Shown one piece after another: positions 62,401-64,000 of a stretch of 64,000 nt of DNA. The translations under genes were made by a program, and so were the position numbers. Every line of letters begins with the position of its first letter. The first letter of the stretch is position 1. Location of the stretch: positions 62,001-126,000 of the forward strand of contig DATMON010000004.1 in assembly GCA_035568175.1 (NCBI GenBank). Direction: 5' to 3'. The DNA is from AV40 sp035568175. Its GTDB lineage: Bacteria > Verrucomicrobiota > Verrucomicrobiia > Chthoniobacterales > UBA10450. The notes beneath the pieces were generated by a model that saw only the letters and a list, made by a program, of their open reading frames with translations, was not told the DNA's origin and searched no databases.

Positions 62401-64000
62401 CTACCGCGGAGCGGGCGTTGGAGTCTCGGCTTTCCCTTTACCCTCGTGCTTTTTCTCCTTCTGCTGTCCAGTTCCGGCTGGCATTTGTCCGCCACCAGTC
62501 GGCGGCGCATTCACGCCTTCCGCTTTGTGTTCTCCGAGCGCTTCGCGGTAAGGACCACCTTGCGGCCTGGCAGGCGTATTCTGAGGGCCAGTCGGTGGGG
62601 TTCCCGGCTGCTCGACGCGGTTATTATGCTTTCCGCCCCCTTGATTGAAACTTTCACCGGGGCCGGCAGCGCCACCTGGAGTTGGTCCAACATTCTGGCG
62701 CTCGAAGCCTTTGCGTTTTCCTCCTGGCGCAGTCCCACCTTCAGGACCAGCAGTCGGGCGAGTCGACGGCGGCGTTCCACTGAACTTTTCGTCACGTTTG
62801 CCTTCACCAGATTTCCCGTAATCCGAAGCGTGTGGGGCTACAGTAGCTCCAGGAGACTCCACGGGCGATAAGCTCGCACCAGGCTGGGCTTGTTCGCCGA
62901 ATTTCCCCTTGCGTTTGACCCGCTCAGGAAATCCCACTCTAGCGCCTGACGGAGTGGCCGTCGCCCCGGCTTGAAATTGCTGTGCAGCTTTTCCTTTCTT
63001 TGCCTTCTCGGCGGGCGCTGTTCCAGGTGCCAGTGAAGCTGACGGCGCGACCGAAGCGCTCGCTCCGGCTGCGGCAGCGGTGTTTCCAGTGGCTATCGGT
63101 GGAGGAACCTTCTTCAAATCCTGTGTTTTGATTTTCTCTTTCAGTTGAGTCTGCGCATTCGCATCGCCCGCTACCGACCAACCTTTCTCAACTTTAGCGT
63201 CCGCCAATTTCGTTTTAACCGTTGGCGGCGCGATTTGCTTGGCTGGCCTTGTCATTTTCGTTGGAGCAGCAACGACTAAAGCGTTGCCCTGGACTTTGGT
63301 CAGCCCGCCCGATTTGGCGGCGGCGGAGAAATCGACGTTCGTCTGCCGTTCGACCTTCAATTTTTGAATCGGACGACTCGAATACTGGTTCACGACGTTG
63401 AGGTCGGGTCCGTAGTTGTAAACGGTTTTGTTCTTATAAGTGATGTTCGTGACGTTCACCGTTTGATTGATGTAGGTGACGTTTTGGTTGACGTCGACAA
63501 TGCGTGAACGAAGGACCGGTTCGCCGAGGTAGCGCACGTCGACGAAATTGTAATACCCCGGGCCAATGTCGAATTCGACGTCCAAGTGGCCAGTGAGCGG
63601 CCTGCTTTCATACACCACTTCTGTTTCCGGCGGCAGTGGGGCCCAGCCAGCATAGCCGCCACCGAAGCGCCAGGAGACCCAGGCAGGGCCCCATTCATAA
63701 CCGGGTCTCCAGACCCAGCCGTAATCGGCCAGCCTGACCCAGCGTCCGTAGTGGTAAGTAGCCCACCCGAAATCCTCGTATGAAACCCATGTCCATCCCT
63801 CATCGGTGTAGGCCCAGTAGCCATCGGCATACGGTCGCCACGAGGAATCGCTCGCCGCCACGTCCGGTTGCCAGCAGTAGCCGTAATTTCCGACCTCGAT
63901 CCAGCTCCCGCCGTTGAGGTTGTTGTAAAAGAAATCGACCGAAACGTCCTGACTTTTTGCCTGTGGCGCAAAAGGCAAAAGAAGGACGGTTGCGGCAAAG
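62401..64000 (-). CDS. Exported Trp/Tyr-rich protein with Pro/Gly/Ala-rich tail (5' end outside window)
   Basis: At least 533 residues; the frame runs off the right edge. The visible start is the end of a signal peptide (FAATVLLLPFAPQAKS). The N-terminal 150 residues are packed with aromatic residues (YGYCWQPDVAASDSSWRPYA, YHYGRWVRLADYGWVW, PGYEWGPAWVSWRFGGGYAG), as in the DUF6600-type proteins of Acidobacteria and Verrucomicrobia. The C-terminal half is low-complexity Gly/Pro/Ala/Lys and probably disordered. A surface or wall role is inferred. Confidence 0.75.
   Translation of the reverse strand, partial: FAATVLLLPFAPQAKSQDVSVDFFYNNLNGGSWIEVGNYGYCWQPDVAASDSSWRPYADGYWAYTDEGWTWVSYEDFGWATYHYGRWVRLADYGWVWRPGYEWGPAWVSWRFGGGYAGWAPLPPETEVVYESRPLTGHLDVEFDIGPGYYNFVDVRYLGEPVLRSRIVDVNQNVTYINQTVNVTNITYKNKTVYNYGPDLNVVNQYSSRPIQKLKVERQTNVDFSAAAKSGGLTKVQGNALVVAAPTKMTRPAKQIAPPTVKTKLADAKVEKGWSVAGDANAQTQLKEKIKTQDLKKVPPPIATGNTAAAAGASASVAPSASLAPGTAPAEKAKKGKAAQQFQAGATATPSGARVGFPERVKRKGKFGEQAQPGASLSPVESPGATVAPHASDYGKSGEGKRDEKFSGTPPSTRPTAGPEGGTAPGGKRKGFERQNVGPTPGGAAGPGESFNQGGGKHNNRVEQPGTPPTGPQNTPARPQGGPYREALGEHKAEGVNAPPTGGGQMPAGTGQQKEKKHEGKGKAETPTPAPR

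Overview
The window looks like chromosomal DNA of a GC-rich, Gram-negative soil-type bacterium, most plausibly of the Verrucomicrobiota (Spartobacteria/Chthoniobacterales). This is inferred from the mix of genes, the many membrane TPR proteins and the hairpin-rich intergenic repeats; there is no rRNA here to confirm it. Nothing looks like a prophage, plasmid or large island. Most genes are housekeeping or secretion genes in short, tightly overlapping operons (ATGA, GTGA and TTGA junctions). About 43 kb of coding sequence is on the minus strand and about 17 kb on the plus strand.

Layout. 0-8.4 kb: an RF-1-domain (GGQ) protein, a thioredoxin-like protein, a pseudouridine synthase, a GT-C membrane protein, a large glycoside hydrolase/GT2 fusion, hemL and tRNA-Cys. 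8.7-16.7 kb: a type II secretion set (gspF and gspG on plus, then gspM/L/K/J/I/H on minus, with two related small exported proteins). 16.8-27.4 kb: tatA, an acyl carrier protein, a GT4 enzyme, a LOG-family protein, an alpha/beta hydrolase, egtB-egtD next to an ABC transporter whose binding protein and permease are fused, and an aldehyde dehydrogenase. 27.4-33.8 kb: three tandem TMTC-like membrane TPR proteins behind a dolichol-phosphate-mannose-synthase-like GT2. 33.9-46.3 kb: an exported protein, an HDAC-family protein, a GIY-YIG nuclease wedged against tRNA-Pro, ychF, a zinc-ribbon coiled-coil protein, a membrane peroxiredoxin with an in-frame UGA at its catalytic position (probable selenoprotein), an OPT transporter, an SBBP-repeat exported protein, nagZ, nadD and rsfS. 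46.5-53.5 kb: an FKBP isomerase, an L,D-transpeptidase pair, cinA, clpX-clpP-tig. 53.6-59.8 kb: a complete histidine utilisation operon hutH-hutU-ftcD-hutI. 59.9-64 kb: small exported proteins, a second L,D-transpeptidase, asd and a Trp-rich exported protein cut by the window end.

The strongest unusual signals are: (1) the probable selenocysteine peroxiredoxin, with a hairpin of SECIS-like geometry just after the UGA; (2) a strongly over-represented decamer AAGATCGACA that points one way along the chromosome whatever the direction of the gene it lies in; (3) a minimal GIY-YIG cassette bounded by tRNA-Pro and a 30-bp duplicate of its 3' end; (4) palindromic repeats, one of them inserted in frame inside nagZ; (5) probable AUA and AUC start codons; and (6) ergothioneine synthesis genes beside an EgtUV-like transporter. 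All statements come from reading the sequence by eye. No database search or folding program was run.
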